Shown: positions 1 through 8,127 of the stretch, in pieces
Numbering within the stretch: position 1 is the first letter of the stretch
Layout of the letters: each line of letters begins with the position of its first letter
From: a bacterium
GTDB taxonomy: Bacteria; Joyebacterota; Joyebacteria; Joyebacterales; Joyebacteraceae
Reading direction: 5' to 3'
DNA length: 19,347 nucleotides
Assembly (NCBI GenBank): GCA_029990205.1
Contig: JAPEKQ010000028.1
Location: 282 to 19,628 of the forward strand
Made by a program: the position numbers and the translations under genes
The notes under the pieces: generated by a model
What the model saw: the letters and a program-made list of their open reading frames with translations, nothing else
Database searches by the model: none
Told to the model about the DNA's origin: nothing

Positions 1-3000
1 ACTTCACAAACTCCCCGGACTTCGCGGCGTCGTTGAGAATGAGCAGGTTCGCGAGCGTCTCTTCGAGCTCGAAGTCGAACATCTCGGTCGCCTCGTCCAC
101 CGTGATCCCGAGCGTGACCGGGATGTGATGGTAGGCGCGGACGTTCATCGTGTAGTTGAAGTACGGAAGCGTCTGCGAGTACTGGCCCGTCACCGGGTCG
201 GTCATCGTCTCAGCGTAGAGCGACATGTCGTCGGCGCGGTAGAACCGGACCGTCGCCTCGAGAGGCGTGCCGGTCCCGATCTGCGTCACCGTACCCGACA
301 CGACGCCGCTCGGTGCGAAGTCCATGTAGAAGTCGTGATCGTTTGCGCCGTACTGGACGAACACGTCCTCGTACTCGGTGATGTACCCGAACTTGAGGAC
401 ATAGACGTCGTAATGGTTCACCTCGAGGTCACCCTCGATGGTGTACGCGCCGCCGGCGCCCGAGACCGCGCTGAAGACCGGCGTGGCTCCCGTGGTGTCG
501 CTGCCCGCGGCGTAGCCCTTGATCACGGCTCCCTCGATCGGAGCGCGCTCAGGAGCCTCGTAGACCTCACCGGCCAGCTGGCCGTAGACGACCTGAACCG
601 TGATGTCCTCGGAGTAGTTGTTGAATCCGGCCTTGCCCATGACGGCCGCGACCGTTCCACTGCTCGTCGGCGTGACCGGCAGATCAAGCACGGTCATGGC
701 GCCGGAGCCGCCGGAGAGATCGAGACCGCAGCCTTCGATCGTGTAATCGAAATTGGTCTCCGAGTTCGTCAGCGTCACCGTGCCCTCGATGTACGGAGCC
801 AGCGCGCCGTAGAGACCGATCGACGCGACCTCGGCATCGATGTCGTGCGTCGCGAAGTCCGCGCCGCCGGTCACCGGGATGACGTCCTCGAGGCAGTTGT
901 AGGTCTCACCGATCTCGCTGCCGACGATGACCAGATCCTGACCGTAGTCGCTCTCGAGCGTCATCGTGGCCTGGCCGTTGATGTCGGTGACGTCCTCCAT
1001 CGTCTGGAAGTTCCAGCCGGTCACCGTCAGCACAACGTCCGGGAGCGGCTGGTCTTCGTCGTCCAGGACCGTGATCGTCACGTCGGTCTGTGTGCTGATC
1101 GGGATGGACGGAGGAACGATCGTGTAACTCACCGGGACGATGGCCAGGATGTCAGCCGTGTAGGTCTCGGTATTGAAGCCGGTCACGGTCAGCGTCATGG
1201 TCTCGCCGACCGGGATCATGCTCAGAACGTCCATCGTGACATTGCCGGACGCATCCGTCATGCCCGAAGCGTAGATCGTGCCGTCGTGGTAAAGACAGCA
1301 GAGCGCGCCCTCGACGGGCGTGACGCCGTCCATCACGTCGACGTCCCAGGTGAGCATGTTCGGATAGATCACCGGGAGATGCGCGACGGTGATCGCCGCC
1401 GGCGAGTCCGAGCGGACGCGAAGCGACGGATCACCGAAGAGGTTCCATGTCAGGAACATCTCGTCGCCGTCAGTACCGTACTCGTCGATCATGTGGCCAC
1501 AGCCGTTGAAGAACAGGCCGCCGACCGTCCGCTTGGCTCCCGCCACGAGGAGGTCCACGATCTCATCCTGCGCGTCCATTGGCGGGTTCCACGACTGGTT
1601 GACCGATGAGCCGTAGAAACCGATGGCACCGGTCGGCTCACCGTTGCTGTCGTTCGTCGCGCGAAGCCAGGCCTCGCTGTAGCACGTGTAGCCGTCGAAC
1701 TGGCCGTTGACACACGCCACGCTGACAACGTGCGGAAGCATATTGTCGTTGGTGAGCGCGTTGACGTGCGTGTTCGAGAAGCCGGTCGAACTCCAGCTCG
1801 TCGTCGAACCGTGACCGGTGTAGTTGATGATGCTCCGGCCCTCGTTCAGCGCTGTCGTGACCATCGCCGCCGTGCCTGAGGGATCGTAGATCTGGTCAAC
1901 CTCGGTGTACGTGAAGGCGAGCAGGTCGAGGCGGATGTTGTCCTCGTGCTCGTCGTCGTACTCACCGTCGTCACCGGGACCCTGGTTCGACGCGACGCCC
2001 ATGCCCTTGTGGTACCACTCACCACCCACCTGCGGGCGCTTCTCGTACTCGACCGAGCGGAGGACCTGGGTCTCGACATCGGCGAGCGTCTCGGCAGAGA
2101 AGCGGCCGACGAACAGGTCCCCGTAGCCGTCGCCCGAGATGAGCGAGTACGACGGGTCGGATGATCCGCTCCACGCTGTGGGCGTCGGGACCTGCGCGGC
2201 GTCGCCGACGAGCAGAACGTAGGTCAGACCGTTCGCCGTGTAGTAATCGGAGATGTAGGTCGCGATGTTGGCCGACGTGCCGCCGGCGTCCGTGACCGTG
2301 ACCATCTCGCACGGCACACCCATCTGGTTCTTCCACTCGACGAGCGGCTGCATCGCGGCCAGCCAGTCTGCGTCGTCATAGCAGATGACGAGCATGTTGC
2401 CCATGTCGTCGACCGACGGGTAGCGGGACATCGGTGCATCGGCGAAGTTGAGGAAGTGCCGCTCGTAGATCTTGCGGAACTCGGAGTTGATCGCGGCCGG
2501 ACGGTGCGTGAGCGGCGTCGCGGCCGGGCCGGACTCGCTCACCTCGACGGTCACGCGATCATAGACGCGGAGCGTCTGCGTCGCCGGGTTGTACTGGATC
2601 GGGTTGACGACCACGACGAGCCCGCGGAAGTCGCGCATGACGTACGGCTCGCGCGATGTCGCCAGTTCGGCGGGATACCACGCGTCGGTCCCGTAGAACG
2701 CGCCGAACTCGTACGACACGGTGGCCGGGTCGACGTTCCGGTAGACGTTGCCCTTCGACGGAGCGACCGCGACGTTCTCGAAGTCGGTGTAGGAGGAACC
2801 GAGAACACGGACCGACATGTCGGCGTCGTCGGGGATGATGATGCTTCGACAGACGTTCGGAAGCGCGGGCAGCCCGGCCTCCTGAAGCGTGCTCTCATCG
2901 CCCAGGCCGATGGCGTAGTACGTCTCACCATCGATCTCGACGGCGTCCTTCGTGACGCTCGAGAGCTGATACTCCAGAACGGTCCGACCGATCGACGACT

Positions 3001-3112
3001 CGACCACGCGAGCCACGACCGGCTGGGTCCCGTCGCCGACGGTGAGCGTCTCAGCGCTCAGCACCATCGGGAGCAGCAGCACGAGACACAGCACGATCAA
3101 CGCGTTGCGCAC
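1..3112 (-). CDS. Secreted gingipain-family (peptidase C25) cysteine protease, C-terminus cut by window edge
   Basis: The 1037 residues visible begin with a signal peptide (about residues 1-20, hydrophobic core LIVLCLVLLLPMVLS). A propeptide-like region follows to about 225 and a C25 caspase-fold peptidase domain spans about 240-600. The catalytic dyad is clear: His434 in NYTGHGSTTSW and Cys467 in SVACVNGQFD. Their spacing of 33 equals that of His211/Cys244 in Porphyromonas RgpB. Further gingipain-like blocks are VNQSWNPPMDAQDE and WNLFGDPSLRVR. From about 600 on come Ig-like and carboxypeptidase-regulatory-like beta repeats. The GTG start is forced: an in-frame TGA lies two codons upstream, and GGAGGTG precedes it by 4 nt. 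The function is probably extracellular protein degradation; Arg or Lys specificity cannot be read here. Any C-terminal sorting domain lies outside the window. Family assignment is secure. Confidence 0.93.
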   Translation of the reverse strand, partial: MRNALIVLCLVLLLPMVLSAETLTVGDGTQPVVARVVESSIGRTVLEYQLSSVTKDAVEIDGETYYAIGLGDESTLQEAGLPALPNVCRSIIIPDDADMSVRVLGSSYTDFENVAVAPSKGNVYRNVDPATVSYEFGAFYGTDAWYPAELATSREPYVMRDFRGLVVVVNPIQYNPATQTLRVYDRVTVEVSESGPAATPLTHRPAAINSEFRKIYERHFLNFADAPMSRYPSVDDMGNMLVICYDDADWLAAMQPLVEWKNQMGVPCEMVTVTDAGGTSANIATYISDYYTANGLTYVLLVGDAAQVPTPTAWSGSSDPSYSLISGDGYGDLFVGRFSAETLADVETQVLRSVEYEKRPQVGGEWYHKGMGVASNQGPGDDGEYDDEHEDNIRLDLLAFTYTEVDQIYDPSGTAAMVTTALNEGRSIINYTGHGSTTSWSSTGFSNTHVNALTNDNMLPHVVSVACVNGQFDGYTCYSEAWLRATNDSNGEPTGAIGFYGSSVNQSWNPPMDAQDEIVDLLVAGAKRTVGGLFFNGCGHMIDEYGTDGDEMFLTWNLFGDPSLRVRSDSPAAITVAHLPVIYPNMLTWDVDVMDGVTPVEGALCCLYHDGTIYASGMTDASGNVTMDVLSMIPVGETMTLTVTGFNTETYTADILAIVPVSYTIVPPSIPISTQTDVTITVLDDEDQPLPDVVLTVTGWNFQTMEDVTDINGQATMTLESDYGQDLVIVGSEIGETYNCLEDVIPVTGGADFATHDIDAEVASIGLYGALAPYIEGTVTLTNSETNFDYTIEGCGLDLSGGSGAMTVLDLPVTPTSSGTVAAVMGKAGFNNYSEDITVQVVYGQLAGEVYEAPERAPIEGAVIKGYAAGSDTTGATPVFSAVSGAGGAYTIEGDLEVNHYDVYVLKFGYITEYEDVFVQYGANDHDFYMDFAPSGVVSGTVTQIGTGTPLEATVRFYRADDMSLYAETMTDPVTGQYSQTLPYFNYTMNVRAYHHIPVTLGITVDEATEMFDFELEETLANLLILNDAAKSGEFVK

Positions 3113-3231
3113 GGTTCACCTCCACGGTTGAGAGACACAACGACCCGTCCACCAATACGCGAGGCCCACTCACCTGGACCACGTCCGCTGGTGAACGCGC
3201 TTGGGATTCTCCTCAGTGCCCACAGAGCGTA

Positions 3232-3260
3232 ATTATAGCACATCCACGGCAGTTTGTCAT
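3232..3260 (-). promoter_or_regulatory. Sigma-70 type promoter of the C25 peptidase gene
   Basis: On the minus strand ATGACA (3260-3255, one mismatch to TTGACA) is followed by 17 nt and a perfect TATAAT (3237-3232). TGC directly before it makes an extended -10. Transcription would start near 3225, leaving a leader of about 113 nt in which I see no clear structure. It sits between the terminators of the upstream unit and the C25 start, as expected for an independent transcript. Confidence 0.75.
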
Positions 3261-3273
3261 CAGGCGAACGAGA

Positions 3274-3301
3274 AAGGGCCTGGAGTGCGCTCCCGGCCCT
3301 T
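3274..3301 (-). terminator. Second, degenerate copy of the terminator hairpin
   Basis: Same fold as the neighbouring copy: left arm 3274-3285, right arm 3290-3301, a 4-nt loop and one internal mismatch (3281 against 3294). It lies just upstream of the C25 promoter and could act as a back-up stop, insulating that promoter from the acs/MFS unit. Confidence 0.6.
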
Positions 3302-3316
3302 CACAGATCAACGAGA

Positions 3317-3345
3317 AAGGGCCGGGAGTGCGCCTCCCGGCCCTT
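3317..3345 (-). terminator. Intrinsic-type terminator after the MFS gene (proximal copy)
   Basis: A perfect 12-bp stem (AAGGGCCGGGAG at 3317-3328, CTCCCGGCCCTT at 3334-3345) encloses a 5-nt loop. It begins 27 nt past the MFS stop codon. On the minus strand the stem ends in CCCTTT then CTCG, so the U-tract is short. Confidence 0.7.
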
Positions 3346-3371
3346 CACAGATCAATGCAGCAACCGCCGCG

Positions 3372-4628
3372 CTACGCGGCCTTCGGAGGCCTGATGGAGA
3401 CCGCGATGACCGCAGCCACCAGACAGGCGACACCCGCGATGGTGAAGGCCAGCGGGAAGTTGTTCAGGTCGCCGAGCTTGCCGCCCATGATCGGACCAAC
3501 GATGCCGCCCACACCGTAGGCCAGGAAGACCCAGCCGTAGTTCTGCCCGATGAACTTCGCGCCGAACGTATCGGCCGTCGTCGTCGGGAAGAGGGCGAAG
3601 TTGCCGCCGAAGTTGAAACCGATCAGTGTCGCGCCGAGGTAGAGCAGCGCCTTGGTGCCGGCCATGAACGGGAAGAGGATCACGAGGATTCCCTGTGTCG
3701 CGGTCATGATGACCACCGACCTCTTCCGGCCGAGCTTGTCACTCATCGCGCCCCAGACGATCCTGCCGATGCCGTTGGCCAGCGAGAAGAACACCGCCAT
3801 GGCCGTGCCGGCGACCGCCGACGCGGCGACCGGATCCATCCCGTTCGCTTCAAGAGCCTGGCTCGGGAAGAGCTTCATCAGACCGATGGACATCAGTCCC
3901 GCGCCCGCGCTGAAGAGGAACGTCAGGAAGATCATGTAGAACTGCGGCGTCTTGAGCATGGCGCCGGAGTCGTAGTTCACGCTGCCCGCGGTGGGCTTCC
4001 CACCGCTCGTTGCTGCGGGAGGCGTGTAGCCAGCCGGGAGCCAGTCCTTCGGCGGGAAGGTCATGACAAGCGCGCCGAGGATGGTCGCGACCGCGAAGAC
4101 GATGCCGTAGATGATGAAGGTCGTGGAGAGACCCACGTTCTCGATGAGGTGACCCCAGGCGCCGGCCATCTTCACCCAGATGGTCGCGCCGAAGCCGAAG
4201 CCCGCGACCGCGAGACCGGTGATGAGCCCCTTCTTGTCGGGGAACCAGCGCATTCCGACCGCGATCGGGACGACGTACGCCAGACCGATGCCGGAGCCGC
4301 CGACAATGCCGACGAAGATGAAGATCGGCCAGAAGGAGGTACCGCCGAAAAGACCGGCGAGCAGGTAGCCCGCTCCGAGCACGACACCGCCGGCGATAGC
4401 CAGCTTGCGCGGCCCGACCTTGGGCATCATGCGGCCGGCGATCACCATGACAATGGCGAAGAGCGCGAGGCCCGCCGAAAAGACCATCTGCGTTTCCGTC
4501 TTGGTCCAGCCAGCTTCGACGAGGGGCTTGGTGAAGACGCTCCATGCGTAGATCGCGCCCAGACAGAGCTGGATGAGAATGGCGCCGACCACAACAAGCC
4601 CACGGTTCATCGTCTTCTCTTGTGCCAT
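3372..4628 (-). CDS. MFS carrier of the oxalate/formate antiporter (OFA) family
   Basis: This is a 418-residue, 12-helix inner-membrane protein with OFA-family marks. These are GAIYAWSVF in helix 1, a central cytoplasmic loop containing PPKDWLPAGYTPP, and AYGVGGIVGPIMGG in helix 11. Known family members exchange or import small carboxylates (oxalate/formate, lactate, pyruvate), but the substrate cannot be read from sequence. The start ATG has AAGGAG 5 nt upstream. The gene follows acs by 69 nt on the same strand, where ActP or another acetate permease is often found. I therefore infer a monocarboxylate, possibly acetate, as substrate. A hairpin terminator in the acs-MFS gap suggests lower expression than acs. 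Two tandem terminators close the unit. Confidence 0.9.
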   Translation of the reverse strand: MAQEKTMNRGLVVVGAILIQLCLGAIYAWSVFTKPLVEAGWTKTETQMVFSAGLALFAIVMVIAGRMMPKVGPRKLAIAGGVVLGAGYLLAGLFGGTSFWPIFIFVGIVGGSGIGLAYVVPIAVGMRWFPDKKGLITGLAVAGFGFGATIWVKMAGAWGHLIENVGLSTTFIIYGIVFAVATILGALVMTFPPKDWLPAGYTPPAATSGGKPTAGSVNYDSGAMLKTPQFYMIFLTFLFSAGAGLMSIGLMKLFPSQALEANGMDPVAASAVAGTAMAVFFSLANGIGRIVWGAMSDKLGRKRSVVIMTATQGILVILFPFMAGTKALLYLGATLIGFNFGGNFALFPTTTADTFGAKFIGQNYGWVFLAYGVGGIVGPIMGGKLGDLNNFPLAFTIAGVACLVAAVIAVSIRPPKAA

Positions 4629-4650
4629 GTCATCTCCTTAATGGGACATT

Positions 4651-4685
4651 GAAAACGGGGGCGACCCGGAATCGAGCCGCCCCCG
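4651..4685 (-). terminator. Intrinsic terminator or attenuator between acs and the MFS gene
   Basis: On the minus strand CGGGGGCG (4685-4678) pairs perfectly with CGCCCCCG (4663-4656) across a 14-nt loop, then TTTTC follows (4655-4651). This is a standard intrinsic terminator shape starting 12 nt after the acs stop. No convincing promoter lies between it and the MFS start, so partial read-through is the simplest reading. Confidence 0.65.
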
Positions 4686-4697
4686 CGGATTGAAACG

Positions 4698-6659
4698 CTA
4701 CTTCGCCTTCCCGATCTCCTCAACAGCCTCGGGATTGGCCAGCGTGGAAGTGTCTCCAACCTCCTCACCGATGGCCTTGGCGCGGATCACGCGACGCATG
4801 ATCTTGCCGGAACGCGTCTTCGGGACATCGTTGACGAACCCGATCTCGTCCGGACGAGCGATCTTGCCGATCTCGACGCCGACGTGCTCGCGCAGCTCAG
4901 CCCTGAGCTCCTCGCTCGGCTCGACGCCCTTGCGAAGGACGACGAACGCGGAGAGCGACTCACCCTTGAGCTCGTGCGGCTTGCCGATGACGGCGGCCTC
5001 AGCGACCTTCGGGTGGCTGACGAGCGCGGACTCGACCTCGGAGTTTCCGATCCGGTGACCGGCGACGTTCAGAACGTCATCGGCACGACCCTGGATCCAG
5101 AAGTACCCGTCCTCGTCCATGCGAGTGACATCGCCGGCGAGGTAGGTCTTGTCATAGCGCGACCAGTAGACGTTCTTGTACCGCTCGGCGTCCTTGTAGA
5201 GACCGCGGAGCATGCCGGGCCACGGCTTCTCGATGACGAGGTTGCCGCCCGCGTTCGTGATCGGGTTGCCTTCCTCATCGTAGACCTTCGCCGAGATGCC
5301 GGGGAACGGACGCGTGCCCGAGCCGGGCTTGAGCGGCGTGATGGGCAGCGGCGTGATCATGAAGTGACCGGTCTCGGTCTGCCACCACGTGTCCATAATC
5401 GGGCAGTTGTCCTTGCCGACGTAGGTGTGGTACCACATCCACGCCTCAGGGTTGATCGGCTCGCCTACCGAACCCAGGATCCTCAGGGACTTCATCGCGT
5501 GCTTCTGGGGGTGCTCTTCACCCAGTCGCATGTGAGCTCTGACCGCGGTCGGTGACGTGTAGAGAACCGTCACGCCGTGCCGCTCGACCATCTCCCACCA
5601 CCTGTCGGCCTCGGGGTACGCCGGAGCGCCCTCGTAGATGACCGACTTGGCGCCAAGGATCATCGGAGCGTAGACGATGTAGCTGTGACCGGTGACCCAG
5701 CCGATGTCTGCCGCGCACCACCACACATCCTTCTCCTGAAGGTCGAAGACCCACTTGAGGGTCGTCGCCGTACCGAGCGCGTAGCCGGCGTGGGCGTGCT
5801 GGATGCCCTTCGGCCGACCGGTCGTGCCGGACGTGTAGAGGATGTAGAGGAGGTCGTTGGCGTCCATGCGCTCCGTCTCGCACTCATCCGACTGCTCGGC
5901 AGCGATCTCGTGCCACCAGTGGTCGCGACCTTCAGTCCACGACACCGGATCGCCGTCGCGCTTGTAGACGATGACGTGCTCGACCGTCTTGGCCATGTCC
6001 ATCGCCGCGTCGGTCTGGTCCTTGAGCGCAACCTTCTTGCCGCGACGCCAGAAGTGGTCGCACGTGATGGCAACCTTGGCCTCGCAGTCGTTCATCCTCT
6101 CGGCGAACGCCGTCGGGCTGAAGCCCGAGAACACGACCGAGTGGATGGCGCCGATCTTGGCGCATGCGAGCATGGCGATGGGCAGCTCGACGAGCATCGG
6201 CATGTAGATACCGACGCGGTCGCCCTTCTTGACGCCGAGGCTCTTCAGCGCGTTGGCGATCCGGTTGACCTCGCTGTACATCTCAGCGTAGGTCCACTCC
6301 TTGGTCTCGCCGGTCTCGCCCTCGAACACGAAGCAGACGTCGTTCTTCTTGTCGGTCTTCATGTGACGGTCGAGCGCGTCGTGCACGATGTTGTACTCAC
6401 CGCCAGTGAACCACTTGGCCCACGGCGCGTCCCACTCGAGAACCTTGTCGTACGGCTTGTAGAAATCGAGAAGCTCGTCGGCCATTTCCTTCCAGAACCA
6501 CTCGATGTCCTGGCACTTCTCAAGAAGCTCGTCGAGCGTGTTCAGGCCGTGCTTCTTCATCCAAGCCATGACGTTGGAGTTCGCGGCGAGCTCGGGGTTC
6601 GGCTCGAACACGCGCTTCTCCGACAACAGTACCTGAATGTCCTTCTTCTCTTCCGCCAT
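4698..6659 (-). CDS. acs: Acetyl-CoA synthetase, AMP-forming (EC 6.2.1.1)
   Basis: This 653-residue cytoplasmic enzyme converts acetate, ATP and CoA to acetyl-CoA, AMP and PPi. The ANL-superfamily signatures are all present: P-loop-like [11 protein letters not shown] (about 275), DTWWQTETG (423-431), the hinge region [15 protein letters not shown] and the C-terminal [11 protein letters not shown]. Lys619 matches the lysine that protein acetyltransferases modify in Salmonella Acs (Lys609). The Trp of TWWQTET, which closes the small acyl pocket in Acs, favours acetate. Length is normal for the family (about 650). Two ATGs lie 6 nt apart. GAGGAG abuts the first (6665) with no spacer but sits 6 nt before the second (6659), so I use 6659. 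The gene lies between a porin and an OFA carrier, all codirectional. Confidence 0.96.
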   Translation of the reverse strand: MAEEKKDIQVLLSEKRVFEPNPELAANSNVMAWMKKHGLNTLDELLEKCQDIEWFWKEMADELLDFYKPYDKVLEWDAPWAKWFTGGEYNIVHDALDRHMKTDKKNDVCFVFEGETGETKEWTYAEMYSEVNRIANALKSLGVKKGDRVGIYMPMLVELPIAMLACAKIGAIHSVVFSGFSPTAFAERMNDCEAKVAITCDHFWRRGKKVALKDQTDAAMDMAKTVEHVIVYKRDGDPVSWTEGRDHWWHEIAAEQSDECETERMDANDLLYILYTSGTTGRPKGIQHAHAGYALGTATTLKWVFDLQEKDVWWCAADIGWVTGHSYIVYAPMILGAKSVIYEGAPAYPEADRWWEMVERHGVTVLYTSPTAVRAHMRLGEEHPQKHAMKSLRILGSVGEPINPEAWMWYHTYVGKDNCPIMDTWWQTETGHFMITPLPITPLKPGSGTRPFPGISAKVYDEEGNPITNAGGNLVIEKPWPGMLRGLYKDAERYKNVYWSRYDKTYLAGDVTRMDEDGYFWIQGRADDVLNVAGHRIGNSEVESALVSHPKVAEAAVIGKPHELKGESLSAFVVLRKGVEPSEELRAELREHVGVEIGKIARPDEIGFVNDVPKTRSGKIMRRVIRAKAIGEEVGDTSTLANPEAVEEIGKAK

Positions 6660-6768
6660 GTCCATCTCCTCTGCGCTTCAGGTGGACTGCTTCCGCGACT
6701 TCACTTCGTTGTTCACCACTGGTGCATAGCATCATCGGCTCGGTCCGAACATGCGCGGACCGCCGCCG

Positions 6769-7917
6769 CTAGAACTTGTACATCATCGAGAGCTGGATGC
6801 GGTTGTTCTCGTACGACTCACCGCCGACGTACTCCGTCTCGAACATCGCATACTCAACACCGACGATGGTCGACGGCGCGGCGTTCCACATCACGTTGCC
6901 GTAGTACGTCGTGTTCTTCTCGAGCGTGTTCGCGGTGTCACCCTCGGGGATCTCCGGATCGTCCGAACCGGCCCCGACGTTGATGGTGAAGTTCTCACTC
7001 GCCGCCACCGTCAGCTGCGCCCACCAGCCGCTCGCTTCGATCTCGACCGGCTCGAGGCTCCGCGAGTCCTCGACCGGGACCTCGGCGATGCCCTGCCCGA
7101 TGCCGCCGAGATACTGCGACAGGTTCTTGCCGGTGAAGTAACCGCCCTTGAGCGCGACCATATCACCGACCGGAACGACCGCGTCGATCACGATGCCGGA
7201 CTGCTCCAGATCGTAGACCGTCGTGGCTCCGAGGGTATCCGCGCAGGTCGACTCCTCCTGACCCCAAACCCCGCCGACGCCGATCGTCATCGGCTTCTCA
7301 CCGAGAAGCTGCGTGCTGACGGCGAGACGTCCCTGGAACGACGGCATGCCGCTGGCCTCGCCGTCGTAGTCGCGCCCCATGCTCCTGGTCGCGGCCGCCT
7401 GGACCTTCATGCTCGTCTTGTCCGCCAGATCGAACTCCGTGGTCAGGCGGATCTGCGGTCGGCGGTAGCCGATGTCGCCGGACTTCCACAGAACGATGTA
7501 GTTCAGCGTGGTCGGAACGATGGGCGAGATCACGTCGGACGTCTGCCCGGCGAGGACCGTGACACCCTCGAAAGCCATCTCGAGGTACGCGTGGCGGAGC
7601 ATCGGGTTGGCCTTGTTCTCGCCTCCCCCGCCGTAGAAGTCGAACTCGATGCGACCGGATGTCTCGACGCCGCTACCGTCCGGCCCGTTGAACTTGACGC
7701 CGAGCCGCGTCTGGTTCGCCGTCATGTTGAACTCGCTGTGCTCCTCGCCCTCGGCGTACGGCAGCACGATGTATGCGAAGTCACCGTTGTTCGTCAGCGC
7801 CGAATCGAGAGACGCGTCGAGCTTGATGTAGCCGTAGAACGTCGGATCCGCGTTCGCGGTCGCGAACGAGCTGAACAGAACGAGCAGCACTGCGAGCACA
7901 AGGAAACGTCTTGGCAT
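6769..7917 (-). CDS. DcaP-like outer-membrane beta-barrel porin
   Basis: The 382 residues begin with a signal peptide (1-23, ending FATANA before DPTFYGYIKLD). A beta-barrel with alternating polarity and Gly/aromatic-rich strands follows, ending QLSMMYKF. The terminal Phe is the usual BAM recognition residue. Blocks such as FYGYIKLDASLD, NQTRLGVKF, GRIEFDFYG, LRHAYLEM and GQTSDVISP resemble DcaP-type porins of Proteobacteria, which pass dicarboxylates and other anions; this match is from memory. The start at 7917 is preferred over an upstream in-frame ATG (7992) because it places the signal peptide at the N-terminus, with a GGAG/GAGGG Shine-Dalgarno just before it. The acs gene begins 109 nt downstream, so the porin may supply organic acids to that pathway. 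The gap (6660-6768) holds only a 7-bp hairpin without a T-tract. Confidence 0.85.
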   Translation of the reverse strand: MPRRFLVLAVLLVLFSSFATANADPTFYGYIKLDASLDSALTNNGDFAYIVLPYAEGEEHSEFNMTANQTRLGVKFNGPDGSGVETSGRIEFDFYGGGGENKANPMLRHAYLEMAFEGVTVLAGQTSDVISPIVPTTLNYIVLWKSGDIGYRRPQIRLTTEFDLADKTSMKVQAAATRSMGRDYDGEASGMPSFQGRLAVSTQLLGEKPMTIGVGGVWGQEESTCADTLGATTVYDLEQSGIVIDAVVPVGDMVALKGGYFTGKNLSQYLGGIGQGIAEVPVEDSRSLEPVEIEASGWWAQLTVAASENFTINVGAGSDDPEIPEGDTANTLEKNTTYYGNVMWNAAPSTIVGVEYAMFETEYVGGESYENNRIQLSMMYKF

Positions 7918-7994
7918 GCATCCCTCTCCAGTCTCGGGGAGCCTTCTACTGAGAGGACCGCGCCGCGGCGGACCTAGACCAAATAAACACATCG

Positions 7995-8022
7995 ATTATA
8001 CATGGCTGAACATCAGAAGCAA
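7995..8022 (-). promoter_or_regulatory. Promoter of the porin (and probably the acs/MFS) unit
   Basis: The minus strand shows TTGCTT (8022-8017), 16 nt, then a perfect TATAAT (8000-7995). The start point would be near 7988, with about 70 nt of leader before the porin ATG. The -35 matches the consensus only in TTG. It lies in the 210-bp divergent gap shared with the antiporter gene. Confidence 0.6.
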
Positions 8023-8110
8023 TAGGGTTCTTGGGGGTTTGCGGTCGTATTGCGGATCTGAGAGAGACAACGGGAAGATGCACAAGGGCTGGAGGCCGGC
8101 CCCCTGCTGG

Positions 8111-8119
8111 TGGTACAAT
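8111..8119 (+). promoter_or_regulatory. Extended -10 promoter giving a (near-)leaderless antiporter mRNA
   Basis: TGGTACAAT (8111-8119) is an extended -10 (TGn plus TACAAT, one mismatch to TATAAT). I see no good -35 at the expected distance, which extended -10 promoters can tolerate. The predicted start point (about 8126-8128) falls on or within two bases of the antiporter ATG at 8128. No Shine-Dalgarno precedes that ATG; the bases before it are CCGCCACC. Confidence 0.55.
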
Positions 8120-8127
8120 CCGCCACC

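Larger units (their letters stand above)
3268..3354. repeat. Tandem direct duplication of a 43/44-bp hairpin unit
   Basis: Unit 1 is 3268-3310 (43 bp) and unit 2 is 3311-3354 (44 bp). They abut directly, and each starts with ACGAGAAAGGGCC and ends with CCCGGCCCTTCACAGATCA. They differ by one T/G substitution in the stem and one missing C beside the loop of unit 1. Each unit contains a complete GC-rich hairpin, so a whole terminator appears to have been duplicated in place. Confidence 0.9.

Noticed and set aside
125-1609. Long plus-strand open frame opposite the C25 gene
   Set aside because: Arg/Asp/Val/His-rich composition typical of the reverse complement of GC-biased codons; no Shine-Dalgarno; the minus frame has a signal peptide and a catalytic dyad.
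6660-6665. First ATG (6665) as the acs start
   Set aside because: GAGGAG abuts it with no spacer; the same site is 6 nt from ATG 6659.
6741-6762. Hairpin CGGTCCG/CGGACCG between porin and acs as a terminator, and TGCTATGCA as an acs promoter
   Set aside because: The stem is only 7 bp without a T-tract; the -10-like element matches poorly and has no good -35. Neither is strong enough to list.
2456-7977. Long plus-strand open frames at 2456-3232, 3201-4652, 5577-6983 and 6751-7977
   Set aside because: All lie over recognised minus-strand genes (C25, MFS, acs, porin), have low-complexity charged composition and no family resemblance.
8110-8127. GTG start 18 nt upstream of the antiporter ATG
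   Set aside because: It overlaps the predicted -10 element, so it would not be transcribed, and it has no Shine-Dalgarno.
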